The notes below the pieces were generated by a model, which made no database searches, was not told the origin of the DNA, and saw nothing but the letters and a program-made list of their open reading frames with translations. Both the position numbers and the translations under genes were made by a program. 64,000 nt of DNA from Alkalihalophilus marmarensis DSM 21297. Lineage in GTDB: Bacteria; Bacillota; Bacilli; Bacillales; Bacillaceae_D. Location of the stretch: assembly GCF_000474275.2 (NCBI RefSeq), contig NZ_ATAE01000041.1, positions 62,001-126,000 on the forward strand. The letters run 5' to 3'. Shown in pieces: positions 14,865 through 23,138 of this stretch (position 1 is its first letter; each line of letters begins with the position of its first letter).

Positions 14865-17800
14865 TTACATTGCTCTCCGCTCACGTCTAGCGCGGATTCG
14901 CTGGCGTGCATTTGACTGCAGCAAGTACAGTGCAGGCACGATAAACAGTGTGAGTAGTGTGGAGAAGATCAATCCTGAGACAATCGCTATACCGAGCGGC
15001 TTAAATAATGTGCTGTTGCCTAGGGCAATCGGCAATAAGCCGGCAATCGATGTGAGCGAGGTTAAGACGATCGGGCGGAAGCGCTGCTCCGCTGCCATCA
15101 TGACAGCTTCGCGAACATCCATTCCATCTTTTCTTCGCTGTTCAATAAACTCAATCAAGACAATTCCATTTCGGACGACAATCCCGGCAAGACTGACGGC
15201 TCCCATCATCGACATAAAACCGAGTCCGGTCTGGGTGAGGAATAAGCCGATCAATGCTCCGGCAATTGCTAAATACACCGTACTTAGAATCAGAATTGGC
15301 AATGTCAGCGAGTAGAATTGAATTGCAATGACAATTAAGATCAAGAACACAACGACGATGAAAATTTGACCGATATCAATAAACACATCTGTACGGGCAG
15401 AAGTTTCTCCGCCGATCGATAACGAGTATGCAGCGTTGTCTGCAGTGACTGCATCGAGGTCTGCACGGGCATCGGCTAAGATCTCATCACTTGAACGATC
15501 ACTTGGATAGGCACGTACTGTAATGGTTGGCACCGTGTTCGCATGCGGGATGCGAGGTTCAGTCGTCTCTTCATCCACTGTTACCAATTCGCTGAGAGCA
15601 AGTCGTTCACCAGTGATGCCTTCTACCGTAATCTCTTCTAGCACATCCACTGATAACGGTCCTGCATACGCATAGACCATGCGCATATCAATCAGCTCAC
15701 CTGGCTGCTGGAGCTGACCAAGCGGCATTCCTTCACCGACTAAACGCAGTGCTGTTGCAAGATCATCGCTTGCGACTCCGTTCTCTTCAAGCGCGTCGCG
15801 GTCTGGTGTGACCTGGATCGTTTCCACATCCTCACCGACGTCATCATCGACGCTTGCGACTCCTTCTGTGGAAGCAAGGATTTCTTTTACTTCATCAGCC
15901 ATTTCACGGAGCGTGTCAAACTCTTCTCCGCTCACTTCAATCGCAATCGGTGCGCCGACTGGCGGACCGGATTCAATCATCGATACATTAATATTAGAGA
16001 CTTCAGGGAATGCGTCTGGCATCGTTTCGTTCCACTCGTTCATCGTCTCGCGCGTCGAGAATTGCTCGCGGTCAATGAACACAAGGAAGTTTGCTGCATT
16101 TTCACCAGCTGCCCCACCTCCCCCTGCTCCAAACAGGCGCGGGATATCTGTTCCGACATAGGTAGAAACCGAGCGGACATGCTCGACATCATACAGCCAA
16201 TCTTCGATTTCTCTTGCTTGCTCTTCGGTAGCTGAGAGTCCTGTCCCCTCAGGCAAGGTAACCTCCACAAACACTTCTTCACGGTCTGTGTCTGGGAAGA
16301 ATTCAAGCGGAATAAACGGAATCAGCGCATACGCTGCTGTTCCGAGCAGGAACCCGGTAATGACTACTAAGAGCGGGCGCTTTGTAACGCCTCTCATCAT
16401 TCGTTTTCCGTAGAAGCCCGCGGCCTTATCAAATGTACCCCCTAAAAATCCGGCCGGCTTCCTCTCGCTTCTTGTAATAGGCGAAGCCGTTTTTTCACGA
16501 ATGGTTCGGTAAATCGGTATTAAGAATAATGCCACGAGAGTTGAGGCGATCATTGTCGCGATTAACACGGCTGGCAGCGGACGGATAAATCCACCGGCGC
16601 CTCCTGGCAGAAGCAGGAGCGGCATGAATGTGAACACAACGGTTAAGGTTGATGTCAGAACAGATACCGCTACTTCCTTCGTTCCGTTAATTGCGGCTTC
16701 CATCGGCTTATCACCCATACGTAAGCGGCGTTCGATGTTCTCATTTACGACAATCCCGTCATCGACCAATATCCCCAACGCAATAATGAAAGCAATCAAT
16801 GAGATTTGGTTTAAGTCGACGCCGATAAATGGCAGAACGATCGCCCCTAAGCTTAAGGAGACTGGAATCGCTAGAGCTACACTTAGCGCTGTTGAGACAT
16901 TAAGCCCGAGTGAACAAACAATTAATACGGAGACAACGGCAATTGCAAATGAAATCGCAAGGTCACGGAACAGTTCATTTACAAGGTCTGCCTGGGTGTA
17001 CAATAACGTCATTTCTACACCGTCTGGCAGCTCTGCTTCCATCCGTTCTACAAAGCTGTCAAGTTCCGTTTGAGCGCTTGTTACACTTGCTCCAGATTTC
17101 AAGTAAAACGTAAGCGAGATTGCTTCTTCCCCTTCAAACGCGACTTGCTCTGTAACTGGCTTGAACGTTTCATTGATTGTCGCGACATCACCAAATTGGA
17201 TCACTTCCCCTTCAGCATTTGCGCCTACAGGAAGCGTTTCAAGGTCAGAGAGATTCGTAAATGTTTCTAATTCAACGCGGTAATTATAGTCATCAGTCTT
17301 CCACTCACCTGGTGGAACGGCACTGATTTCACCGTTTAAGACACCAATAAGCTGGTCGGTTGAAATATTCTCATCCGCGAGCGCCTCTGGGTCTACTTCT
17401 ATTAAAATTTCTTTTTCAAGTGTCCCTTGCGTCTGCATAGAGACGATATCCGGAAGCTCATTTAACCTAGTATTCCAGCGGTCAAGCATCGCATCGACTG
17501 CTGGTACAAGATCAGGGTCATCGAATGTCAGCTGATAGGTTGCGAGTCCTTGGGTGGAAAGCTCGTTATTGAACATCGGCGCATTCGCATCCTCAGGAAA
17601 CTCTGCAGAGGCATCGTTCACGCGCTGACGGACTTCGTTCCACACTTGATCGACATCAAGGCCTTCTTCAAGCTCTACTGTGACAAAGGAGAGACCAGGA
17701 CTTGAGACAGATGTGAGTGAGGCGATCTCCTGCATTTGCGAGAGGTTCTCCTCAAGCAGGTCGGTCACATTTTGTTCCACCTGTTCACTAGATGCCCCTG

Positions 17801-17948
17801 GGTACACCGTCATTACTTGGGCAATTGGCGGGTTGAATTCTGGGATTTCACGCTGAGGCAGCTGCAGGAAGCTCAGCACCCCGACTAGTGTAAACATTAG
17901 AAAGAAAAGAATAGTAATTTTGCGTTTTCGTATCAGCCAAGAGATCAT
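14865..17948 (-). CDS. RND-family efflux transporter (SwrC/YerP-like)
   Basis: About 1027 residues from ATG 17948 behind GAGAGGAG; an in-frame GTG 18 bases upstream overlaps that site. Full-length RND layout: helix near residue 10-28, first porter loop (about 30-320), six helices including LGILVDDGIVVNENIERR, second porter loop, and a last helix block with SLAGIVVRNGIVLIEFI. The Asp pair of the helix 4 relay is visible in DDGIVV. It probably uses the proton or sodium gradient to expel lipophilic compounds, as SwrC does with surfactin. No adaptor gene is adjacent, which is common for Gram-positive RND pumps. Confidence 0.92.
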   Translation of the reverse strand: MISWLIRKRKITILFFLMFTLVGVLSFLQLPQREIPEFNPPIAQVMTVYPGASSEQVEQNVTDLLEENLSQMQEIASLTSVSSPGLSFVTVELEEGLDVDQVWNEVRQRVNDASAEFPEDANAPMFNNELSTQGLATYQLTFDDPDLVPAVDAMLDRWNTRLNELPDIVSMQTQGTLEKEILIEVDPEALADENISTDQLIGVLNGEISAVPPGEWKTDDYNYRVELETFTNLSDLETLPVGANAEGEVIQFGDVATINETFKPVTEQVAFEGEEAISLTFYLKSGASVTSAQTELDSFVERMEAELPDGVEMTLLYTQADLVNELFRDLAISFAIAVVSVLIVCSLGLNVSTALSVALAIPVSLSLGAIVLPFIGVDLNQISLIAFIIALGILVDDGIVVNENIERRLRMGDKPMEAAINGTKEVAVSVLTSTLTVVFTFMPLLLLPGGAGGFIRPLPAVLIATMIASTLVALFLIPIYRTIREKTASPITRSERKPAGFLGGTFDKAAGFYGKRMMRGVTKRPLLVVITGFLLGTAAYALIPFIPLEFFPDTDREEVFVEVTLPEGTGLSATEEQAREIEDWLYDVEHVRSVSTYVGTDIPRLFGAGGGGAAGENAANFLVFIDREQFSTRETMNEWNETMPDAFPEVSNINVSMIESGPPVGAPIAIEVSGEEFDTLREMADEVKEILASTEGVASVDDDVGEDVETIQVTPDRDALEENGVASDDLATALRLVGEGMPLGQLQQPGELIDMRMVYAYAGPLSVDVLEEITVEGITGERLALSELVTVDEETTEPRIPHANTVPTITVRAYPSDRSSDEILADARADLDAVTADNAAYSLSIGGETSARTDVFIDIGQIFIVVVFLILIVIAIQFYSLTLPILILSTVYLAIAGALIGLFLTQTGLGFMSMMGAVSLAGIVVRNGIVLIEFIEQRRKDGMDVREAVMMAAEQRFRPIVLTSLTSIAGLLPIALGNSTLFKPLGIAIVSGLIFSTLLTLFIVPALYLLQSNARQRIRARRERRAM

Positions 17949-18088
17949 CGGCTTTTCTCCTCTCACATTTCAAAGATCGTTATATTTTTGGACGAACATT
18001 GTACATTTGTTATACAAGATTGATTATATACGTCCTAGAGAGGAAATACAATTTATATCTCTTTACAGTAGAAAGTAAGGCTCAAGAC

Positions 18089-18991
18089 CTAATCAATATG
18101 ATTTTTTAATTCTTCAAGCGAATTAACTTTTTGTGCAACTAGCTTGTAATTATGGTGATCATCACTTTGTTCGAATGCCAATAACGCTTTATTGTAGTAC
18201 CTCACGATTTTTTCTGAATAAGAAGCATCCATAGCAAGGTAACATTCAGCTTTTTGATAATATAAATACCCTAACAAAAATAAAGTTTTTTCTTTCTTAC
18301 ACACCTTAATCCCTTCTTCACATAAATGAAGAGCTTTCTTATACGCTTGTAATTTTATGGCTGTTCTTGAGGCGTTATAATAAACATTTATTAACGTCGT
18401 TTTATCCTTTTGCAGAGGGATTTTTCTAATATTATTTATAATTTGAGTGAATAAATCATCAGCCTTTGTCCATTCTTTCATCTCACCTAAAATAATTGCT
18501 TTGCTTGTTAAAATATCTAGCTCTTGTAACGAATAATTTTTCACACTCGTATTGGAGTAGGTTAAAGCTTCATCGAGCAAAACCAATGCTTCTTGTTTCT
18601 TATCAAACAGATAGTTTAAACAAATAGCTTCTCTCCAGATAATAAATCTCCTCAAGTGAGGTTTATTTATAAAACTTGGATTTTTCTTTTCTAATTTAAT
18701 CATTTTATACGCTTCCTGATATTGTTTAGAGCGAATTAATTCGGTTAATTGGTCACATACTTCGTTAACATAGCTGATATTTGGGAGATCTTCTTCTGAG
18801 AAGAAATATTCTATAGAAACCCCTAATCTTTCACTCAATTGAAAAAGTAATTGTGCAGAAGGATAAATGTCATCATTCTTCTCTATTTTACTTATCATGG
18901 CTTGCGTACATATTCCTTTGGCAAGCTCTCCTTGGGTTAATTGAAAATACTTACGCAACTCCTTAAGCTTTTGTCCGATTTTATAATCCAA
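18089..18991 (-). CDS. Second PlcR-like quorum-sensing regulator
   Basis: 300 residues: HTH in about 1-65 (FQLTQGELAKGICTQAMISK) and TPR-type helices to the end. It shares the GICTQAxIS segment and overall length with the regulator at 7292, so the two are paralogues of the PlcR family. Start ATG behind GGAGGGG. It is divergent from the 39-residue secreted peptide gene at 19172, the arrangement expected for a regulator and its pheromone. Likely function is peptide-controlled transcription activation; targets are unknown, with the RND pump 140 bp downstream on the same strand and the 19341 gene as neighbours. Confidence 0.87.
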   Translation of the reverse strand: MDYKIGQKLKELRKYFQLTQGELAKGICTQAMISKIEKNDDIYPSAQLLFQLSERLGVSIEYFFSEEDLPNISYVNEVCDQLTELIRSKQYQEAYKMIKLEKKNPSFINKPHLRRFIIWREAICLNYLFDKKQEALVLLDEALTYSNTSVKNYSLQELDILTSKAIILGEMKEWTKADDLFTQIINNIRKIPLQKDKTTLINVYYNASRTAIKLQAYKKALHLCEEGIKVCKKEKTLFLLGYLYYQKAECYLAMDASYSEKIVRYYNKALLAFEQSDDHHNYKLVAQKVNSLEELKNHID

Positions 18992-19171
18992 CCTTCACCC
19001 CTCCAAAATATAAATATAATTATTTCCACTTCCAATTTCGAGATGATTGTTATTAAAAATCTAAAAAATGTAGGTATAATGGGTTAGGATCCATTTCGCA
19101 CATCATTTATTTATAGTTCATTATAACTTTAAATGTTTCTTAATTATAGTCAATCACTTGGAGGTATTCTC

Positions 19172-19291
19172 ATGAAAAAAGTTCTTTTATTAGGGATTTT
19201 GGTTGTTTGCTTGTCGTTTGGTATGAATGTTTCAGCAGATACTGCTATTGAGGAAGTTGGGACATTTGATTTAGGACCTCATCATAACTAA
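19172..19291 (+). CDS. PapR-like secreted pheromone precursor ending FDLGPHHN
   Basis: 39 residues, start ATG behind TTGGAGG. A signal peptide MKKVLLLGILVVC... with likely cleavage after NVSA (about 22) leaves a short acidic tail ending TFDLGPHHN. Length, signal peptide and position beside a PlcR-family regulator match PapR (48 residues, active C-terminal heptapeptide). The GPHHN end resembles PGHHS of the repeat protein at 8386, supporting a shared ligand class for the two paralogous regulators. Expressed divergently from the regulator and closed by a strong terminator. Confidence 0.78.
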   Translation: MKKVLLLGILVVCLSFGMNVSADTAIEEVGTFDLGPHHN

Positions 19292-19307
19292 CTGCCATAT
19301 GAAAAGG

Positions 19308-19342
19308 ACGCTTGCTATATTAAGGATAGCAAGCGTTTTTTT
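19308..19342 (+). terminator. Intrinsic terminator of the pheromone gene
   Basis: ACGCTTGCTAT and ATAGCAAGCGT pair perfectly over 11 bp around a 7-base loop, followed by a T-run that reaches the stop codon of the convergent gene. Confidence 0.93.
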
Positions 19343-19676
19343 ATGCACTAACAACCGTTACTGAAGCAATCGTATACTCAGGATATGCTCCTGTAGTAAT
19401 CCAACATTGTTTATTATCTAAATAATCACTTCCTTGAATAGAGATGTGGTAAGAGTGCCCCCGCGCTTCCACTACTACTTTTGGTAAATCAACTGAAGTG
19501 AGATAATCGGATGAGGCTTTCAGAAATGCTTCTTTTATTGAAGCAATTATAGATGAATCTACTTCTTCGTCGACAGAAGTTTTTACAATATCCCACTCAC
19601 CTATTATGAAATCGTTTTCTTTAGGTGGAATGTTTGCTCGTTCAATTATATTTACACCCAACCCCAATATCTTCAT
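19341..19676 (-). CDS. Hypothetical 111-residue protein
   Basis: No recognised family. The start follows GAGGGGGTT. The protein is soluble, without signal peptide or membrane helices; an acidic middle (about 20-45) precedes a beta-rich end with EARGHSYHISIQGSDY and ITTGAYPEYTIASVTVV. It converges on the pheromone gene and its stop overlaps the T-run of that gene's terminator. Its place beside the PlcR/PapR-like pair may be chance. Confidence 0.55.
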   Translation of the reverse strand: MKILGLGVNIIERANIPPKENDFIIGEWDIVKTSVDEEVDSSIIASIKEAFLKASSDYLTSVDLPKVVVEARGHSYHISIQGSDYLDNKQCWITTGAYPEYTIASVTVVSA

Positions 19677-19863
19677 ATGGAAAGGAACCCCCTCATCAAT
19701 GTGATCAATTTAAACCAAGACTAAAGACTCTATTTCATTTTAATCTATAAGGCAGTTCATCGATCTTCGCCCTAAAACAAATAAGTCCCGATTTAAGAAT
19801 CATTTCCTAACCATATTAGCTTTTATTAAGAAAGGATATAAAAGTCTTTATATTCACACTGAA

Positions 19864-19888
19864 AAACCCTTCCATTTTGGAAGGGTTT
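19864..19888 (-). terminator. Terminator of the CAP-domain gene
   Basis: AAACCCTTCC and GGAAGGGTTT form a 10-bp stem 14 bases after the stop; on the minus strand it is followed by TTCAG and a short T stretch. Confidence 0.75.
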
Positions 19889-19901
19889 GAGAAGTAATTT
19901 G

Positions 19902-21194
19902 TTAAGGATTCAAAAAATTAATCGTGTAGTACGGAGTCTCACCATTCCATGCAACCCCTACACCCGCTTGCTTAAATATTGTACCTAATGTATTCGACCT
20001 GTGACCAGACGAATTCCAAAGTGCTTCGTGTGCATAAATCGCATCACTATGTGAGAAAGCAAGGTTTTCTCCTGCTTGTGTATACTTTATTCCAGCACGG
20101 TCCAGGCGGTCAAAAGGGGATTCATTTGCTTGATTTAAGTGGTTAAAGTATTTATTTTCTGCCATATCCTCACTGTGTGCACGCGCGACATCTGATACAG
20201 ATTCGTTCCAGTTAAGCGCCCTCTCTCCTTCACGAACGCGGACGGCATTGGTCAGCAGAAATAATTGACGTTCATAATCGCTGATTTTAGAAGCTGGGTC
20301 CGTGCCGACATAGCCTGCCTTCTCAAGCTCTGCTTCTTTCTTTACAATCTGTATGGCGGTTGCTTGATCATTGCGTTGTTTGTCGTAAAAGACAGTGACA
20401 TACGCGCCTTTGTGATCAAAAACATCTTGATTTGCGCCGCCTGCCCTGTACGTTTTATCTCCCTTTCTAATCATAGAAAGAGGAGACCCTAATATACTTC
20501 GAACTTGCTCCTTCGTATAGTTAGGCACTTTGTTATCGCTCCCAATCAATGAAAAATCATTGGTATAAAGCGCTGTAACACTGCCGTTCTCCAAACCAAC
20601 CTGCATATATTGCTTAAAGCCTTCATGGTACACATTCCAGCTAAACGAATAACTGCTTGCCACCTGCTCAACAGGGGTACCAAGAATCTGCTCGACTGTT
20701 TCAGTACTGTCAGCTAATTGTATTCCGCCTACCTTTAATTCAAACTCTTGGGCAGAAGGAGTGAGTGCTTCATGTGACTCAATGTATATGGTATTAGCAG
20801 ACTGATCCCACCTGACACTCGCTCCAAGTGACTCTGATACAAAGCGAAGCGGCACATATGTACGCTGCTGATAAGCATATGGGGCAATAGTTAAGGTAGT
20901 TTCTGAGCCATTTAAAAGAGCTGTATGTGAGCCGATTGAGACAGTAATGACATCATTTCCTTTAGCTGCCGTTACGCTTTTAGACGATTGATCCCATTTA
21001 ACGTCTGCACCCAATTCTTCATAAATAACTCTCATTGGGATCATCGCTGTTTCATCTTTTATTTGAACGGGGGCACTCATATCTACCTGATAGTCATTCA
21101 TCATAACGTTTATAGGTTCATAGGCTTCAAACCTCGGAATACTGATAAAGAGAATGACTCCCATTAAAAGGACAGCTATTACCATGTTTCTCAT
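19902..21194 (-). CDS. Secreted stalk-domain plus CAP (SCP/PR1) protein, YkwD-like
   Basis: About 430 residues from ATG 21194; the TTG twelve bases upstream touches the AAAGGAG site and is unlikely. Order: signal peptide (1-24); a copper-amine-oxidase-N stalk repeat pair (about 30-145, with MIPMRVIYEELGADVKW and YVPLRFVSESLGA); a CAP-associated module (about 155-300, two halves around EQILGTP and VRSILGSP); and a C-terminal CAP domain with HSEDMAENKYFNH, GENLAF and SSGHRSN carrying the conserved His and Glu residues. Spore-coat and wall proteins of Bacillus use CAP domains of unknown enzymatic role. It opens the cluster of stalk-domain genes. Confidence 0.88.
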   Translation of the reverse strand: MRNMVIAVLLMGVILFISIPRFEAYEPINVMMNDYQVDMSAPVQIKDETAMIPMRVIYEELGADVKWDQSSKSVTAAKGNDVITVSIGSHTALLNGSETTLTIAPYAYQQRTYVPLRFVSESLGASVRWDQSANTIYIESHEALTPSAQEFELKVGGIQLADSTETVEQILGTPVEQVASSYSFSWNVYHEGFKQYMQVGLENGSVTALYTNDFSLIGSDNKVPNYTKEQVRSILGSPLSMIRKGDKTYRAGGANQDVFDHKGAYVTVFYDKQRNDQATAIQIVKKEAELEKAGYVGTDPASKISDYERQLFLLTNAVRVREGERALNWNESVSDVARAHSEDMAENKYFNHLNQANESPFDRLDRAGIKYTQAGENLAFSHSDAIYAHEALWNSSGHRSNTLGTIFKQAGVGVAWNGETPYYTINFLNP

Positions 21195-21391
21195 ACTCGC
21201 ACACAACTCCTTTCGCTCAATTATTTACACTATATGTATTCATCTTGTTATTTCATTATTTCCCACAATTAAAGTTTATTAAACGTAAAACCTATGAAAC
21301 TCTCAAAGAACGTCAAAAAAATAAATTGACGAATTTTTCCACTAGATATACTCTACTATTATAGTAAAGCGCTAAGAAGGGTGTGGTAACA

Positions 21392-23005
21392 ATGTCCAAA
21401 AGGGCTATTTTTTTGTCTGTCTTATTTAGTTTGATATTCCTAGTTAGTATTCCTCTCTCAGAAGAAGTAAAGGCCTCGTCTATTGTTAATCCTAAACAAA
21501 CGTACAGCTTTGAAATGATGGAAAGAGACATTATTCGCCTAGCTCAGCAATATCCGCATTTAATCGAATATAAAGTGATCGGCGAAAGTGAATACGGAAG
21601 ACCCATTTATGCAGTCAAGCTTGGCCGCGGCTTATCTACCTCCTACATAAACGGATCCAACCATGCAAGAGAATGGATTTCTACAAATCTAACGATGTAT
21701 ATGATTGATCAGTATGCACAAGCCTACCAAGGTAGCCGTACACTTGGCCCTTATAACGTAAAGGGTATTTTAGATCAGCACAGCTTTTGGTTTGTACCGA
21801 TGATCAATCCAGACGGTGTAACGCTTCAGCAACGCGGGTTGTCAGCCTTCCCATCAACTGCTCACAGCGCATTAATCACAATGAATAACGGGAGCCTTTC
21901 CTTTCAGCGCTGGAAAGCGAATGCTCGCGGAATTGATTTAAACAGACAATTCAATGCAAACTGGAACAACTTAGCTAATGATCCAGGACGACCGAGCTGG
22001 TCTAATCATAGAGGGAGCTCGCCTCATTCTGCCAAGGAAGTGAGAGCCGTACTCGCCCTTACTCAAGAAATTGATCCTGAGATGGCAGTCTCTTATCACA
22101 GCAGCGGGCAGATTCTTTTTTGGAACTTCCACCAAACAGGTGCCCAGTTATCACGTGATAGGCAGCATGCTCAAGCGATCAGCAATATGACCGGCTATCC
22201 TATGATGGGTGTCCCTTCACGCACAGGGGGCGGCGGTTATACTGATTGGTTTATTCAAGAATACAAGCGTCCGGCTTTCACACCTGAACTCGGGACCTAT
22301 GTAGGGAATACTCATGTCCCAGTCTCTCAATTTGATCGCATTTGGAGTCAAAACAGGCTCGTTGGTTTATATGTTGGTCTGCATAGCCACAGAGCCTTTG
22401 AATCGCGCTTAAAAGCTAGCAGAGTGTTTGTTAATATTGAAGTGAACGGTAATTACCTCGGTAAATCAACCGGAGCGTTCTCATCTCGCGGACGTACGAT
22501 GATTCCTGTTCGCAGTATTTTTGAAGAGCTTGGGGCTACTGTCAGATGGGATGCACAGAAGAGATCTGTATTTGTTACTACAGCTGATACTACGATTGAG
22601 CTCCCGTTAAATAAACAAGAGGCATTCGTAAATAATCAGCCAGTCGCACTCGATGCTCCTGCGTTAGCACTTGATGGAACAACCTTTGTTCCTTTGCGCT
22701 TTATCAGTGAAGCAATCGGTGCTCAGGTTGAATGGAATCAAAGCTCGATGCTTGTGCGTATCACCCACTCACCTCAACAAATCAACTCTCTTGATGCTGA
22801 AACAGAGGACGAAACAGCCGATGAAGAGGAGCCGATTGAGGAAGTGTTAAATGAAGAAGCATCAAGTGATGAACTAGTAGAACCTTCTGGTAAAGAAACA
22901 GATAATCTCGAAGACCATGACTCTTCTAACACCGAGGATGATCAAGACAACACAGAAATAGAGGAAGACACGGCCACTAAAGAAGTAGACGAATTAGATG
23001 AATAA
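21392..23005 (+). CDS. Secreted M14 zinc carboxypeptidase with C-terminal stalk domain
   Basis: 537 residues from ATG 21392 behind AGAAGGGTG. Signal peptide about 1-28, then an M14 domain with zinc ligands His91 and Glu94 in NHAREW, a third ligand His in YHSSGQ and the catalytic Glu in TPELGTY. The M14 domain ends near 350. A stalk-domain pair follows (about 355-465, MIPVRSIFEELGATVRW and FVPLRFISEAIGAQVEW), then an acidic tail of about 70 residues made mostly of Glu, Asp, Thr and Asn. The enzyme removes C-terminal residues from peptides, perhaps gamma-D-glutamyl wall peptides. Acidic tail and stalk suggest surface retention at high pH (inference). Confidence 0.9.
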   Translation: MSKRAIFLSVLFSLIFLVSIPLSEEVKASSIVNPKQTYSFEMMERDIIRLAQQYPHLIEYKVIGESEYGRPIYAVKLGRGLSTSYINGSNHAREWISTNLTMYMIDQYAQAYQGSRTLGPYNVKGILDQHSFWFVPMINPDGVTLQQRGLSAFPSTAHSALITMNNGSLSFQRWKANARGIDLNRQFNANWNNLANDPGRPSWSNHRGSSPHSAKEVRAVLALTQEIDPEMAVSYHSSGQILFWNFHQTGAQLSRDRQHAQAISNMTGYPMMGVPSRTGGGGYTDWFIQEYKRPAFTPELGTYVGNTHVPVSQFDRIWSQNRLVGLYVGLHSHRAFESRLKASRVFVNIEVNGNYLGKSTGAFSSRGRTMIPVRSIFEELGATVRWDAQKRSVFVTTADTTIELPLNKQEAFVNNQPVALDAPALALDGTTFVPLRFISEAIGAQVEWNQSSMLVRITHSPQQINSLDAETEDETADEEEPIEEVLNEEASSDELVEPSGKETDNLEDHDSSNTEDDQDNTEIEEDTATKEVDELDE

Positions 23006-23018
23006 TATAGAAAAAACA

Positions 23019-23052
23019 CCTGCGGATGACTTCCCTTCCGCAGGATTTTTTT
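23019..23052 (+). terminator. Intrinsic terminator of the M14 gene
   Basis: CCTGCGGA and TCCGCAGG form an 8-bp stem followed by seven T, 13 bases after the stop. Confidence 0.9.
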
Positions 23053-23138
23053 GTAAAAAATCCGTTATTATTCGACTAATTTCTAGAAAATTATGGTATG
23101 ATCTAGTAGTTTAATAATGAAAAAGTGAGGTTTACTAA

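Noticed and set aside
14632-15315. Plus-strand open frame over array B and the RND gene
   Set aside because: It runs through the repeat array and is antisense to a well-supported transporter gene.
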